Assembly (NCBI GenBank): GCA_003229995.1
Contig: QIGJ01000336.1
Coordinates: 1-5,229 of the forward strand
Direction of reading: 5' to 3'
DNA length: 5,229 nucleotides
Origin: Gammaproteobacteria bacterium
GTDB lineage: Bacteria; Pseudomonadota; Gammaproteobacteria; SZUA-152
The notes beneath the pieces were generated by a model. It was given only the letters and a program-made list of their open reading frames with translations, was not told where the DNA came from and did not search any database. Shown here piece after piece: positions 5,095-5,229 of this stretch (positions are counted from its first letter, which is position 1; the number at the start of each line of letters is the position of its first letter). The position numbers and the translations under genes are program-made.

Positions 5095-5229
5095 TTATTT
5101 TGCTTTGATTATGCCTATATCCTGACTGATGACCTTGTACCCCTCTAGTGCTTTCGGCAATGCTTTTTCAGTATCCGGGTGTCTGCCATCCAAACCAATT
5201 TTGATGACCGTTTCTCCTTCAGACAGGCC
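5095..5229 (-). CDS. C-terminal fragment of an unidentified protein
   Basis: The minus strand is open from the window edge to a TAA at 5095-5097, giving the last 44 residues of a protein whose start lies beyond the window. It begins GLSEGETVIKIGLDGRHP and ends KVISQDIGIIKAK. The alternation of beta-like stretches (TVIKIGL, YKVISQDIGII) with an acidic/basic helix (DTEKALPKALEG) resembles a compact alpha/beta C-terminal domain in which a short '(L/I)P..L(D/E)GY.V' motif precedes the last strand. I cannot name the family. The codon use is ordinary and the fragment is convergent with yjjV-tcdA, with the REP island between them. Confidence 0.65.
   Translation of the reverse strand, partial: GLSEGETVIKIGLDGRHPDTEKALPKALEGYKVISQDIGIIKAK

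Noticed and set aside
4746..5108. A 120-codon plus-strand open frame containing a 34-residue tandem protein repeat (VGWNKRS).
   Set aside because: It is a product of the 102-bp tandem REP duplication, 102 being a multiple of three. Of the 7 differences between units, 5 change the amino acid in this frame, so there is no sign of protein selection, and no good ribosome-binding site precedes the ATG.
4925..5125. A plus-strand open frame ending SSKALIKNPAELATAPDFVF and beyond.
   Set aside because: It starts inside a REP, has no ribosome-binding site, and overlaps the end of the better-supported minus-strand gene.

Overview
The window reads as part of a gammaproteobacterial chromosome of moderate GC. 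A sulfur-oxidising or methylotrophic relative is plausible but not proven. The lineage guess rests on a YjjV-type TatD hydrolase and a TcdA/CsdL-type tRNA dehydratase that both look gammaproteobacterial, on SoxW-like periplasmic thioredoxin domains beside a c-type cytochrome, and on GTAG-headed REP palindromes. No rRNA, tRNA, CRISPR array, intact insertion sequence or phage gene is visible.

Left part (1-1797). A secreted c-type cytochrome (CALCH haem motif) runs leftwards off the window edge. It is divergent from a 358-residue exported protein made of two SoxW-like thioredoxin domains (CPYC and CPNC). The 340-base AT-rich divergent spacer holds a 12+12 imperfect inverted repeat, two short palindromes, and a sigma-54-like -24/-12 element just upstream of the thioredoxin gene. 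Both products should act in the periplasm.

Middle part (1798-2901). A periplasmic Sel1/TPR repeat protein lies on the minus strand with a strong Shine-Dalgarno and a sigma-70-like promoter. Directly after its TAA stop the same frame stays open for 50 more protein-like codons, which is unusual. A second divergent spacer separates it from the next operon.

Right part (2902-4475). yjjV and tcdA are on the plus strand with a 4-base ATGA overlap, so they are almost certainly co-transcribed and translationally coupled. They are followed by a hairpin terminator.

Far right (4476-5229). About 620 bases without a convincing gene. They contain a REP/BIME-like island: three 31-bp GTAG-headed palindromes, one inverted and two direct, the direct pair embedded in a 102-bp tandem duplication. 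The last 135 bases encode the C-terminus of an unidentified minus-strand protein that enters from beyond the window.

I see no complete novel system. The items most worth a second look are the REP island, the open frame beyond the Sel1 stop codon, and the tandem SoxW-like/cytochrome divergon with its possible sigma-54 promoter.
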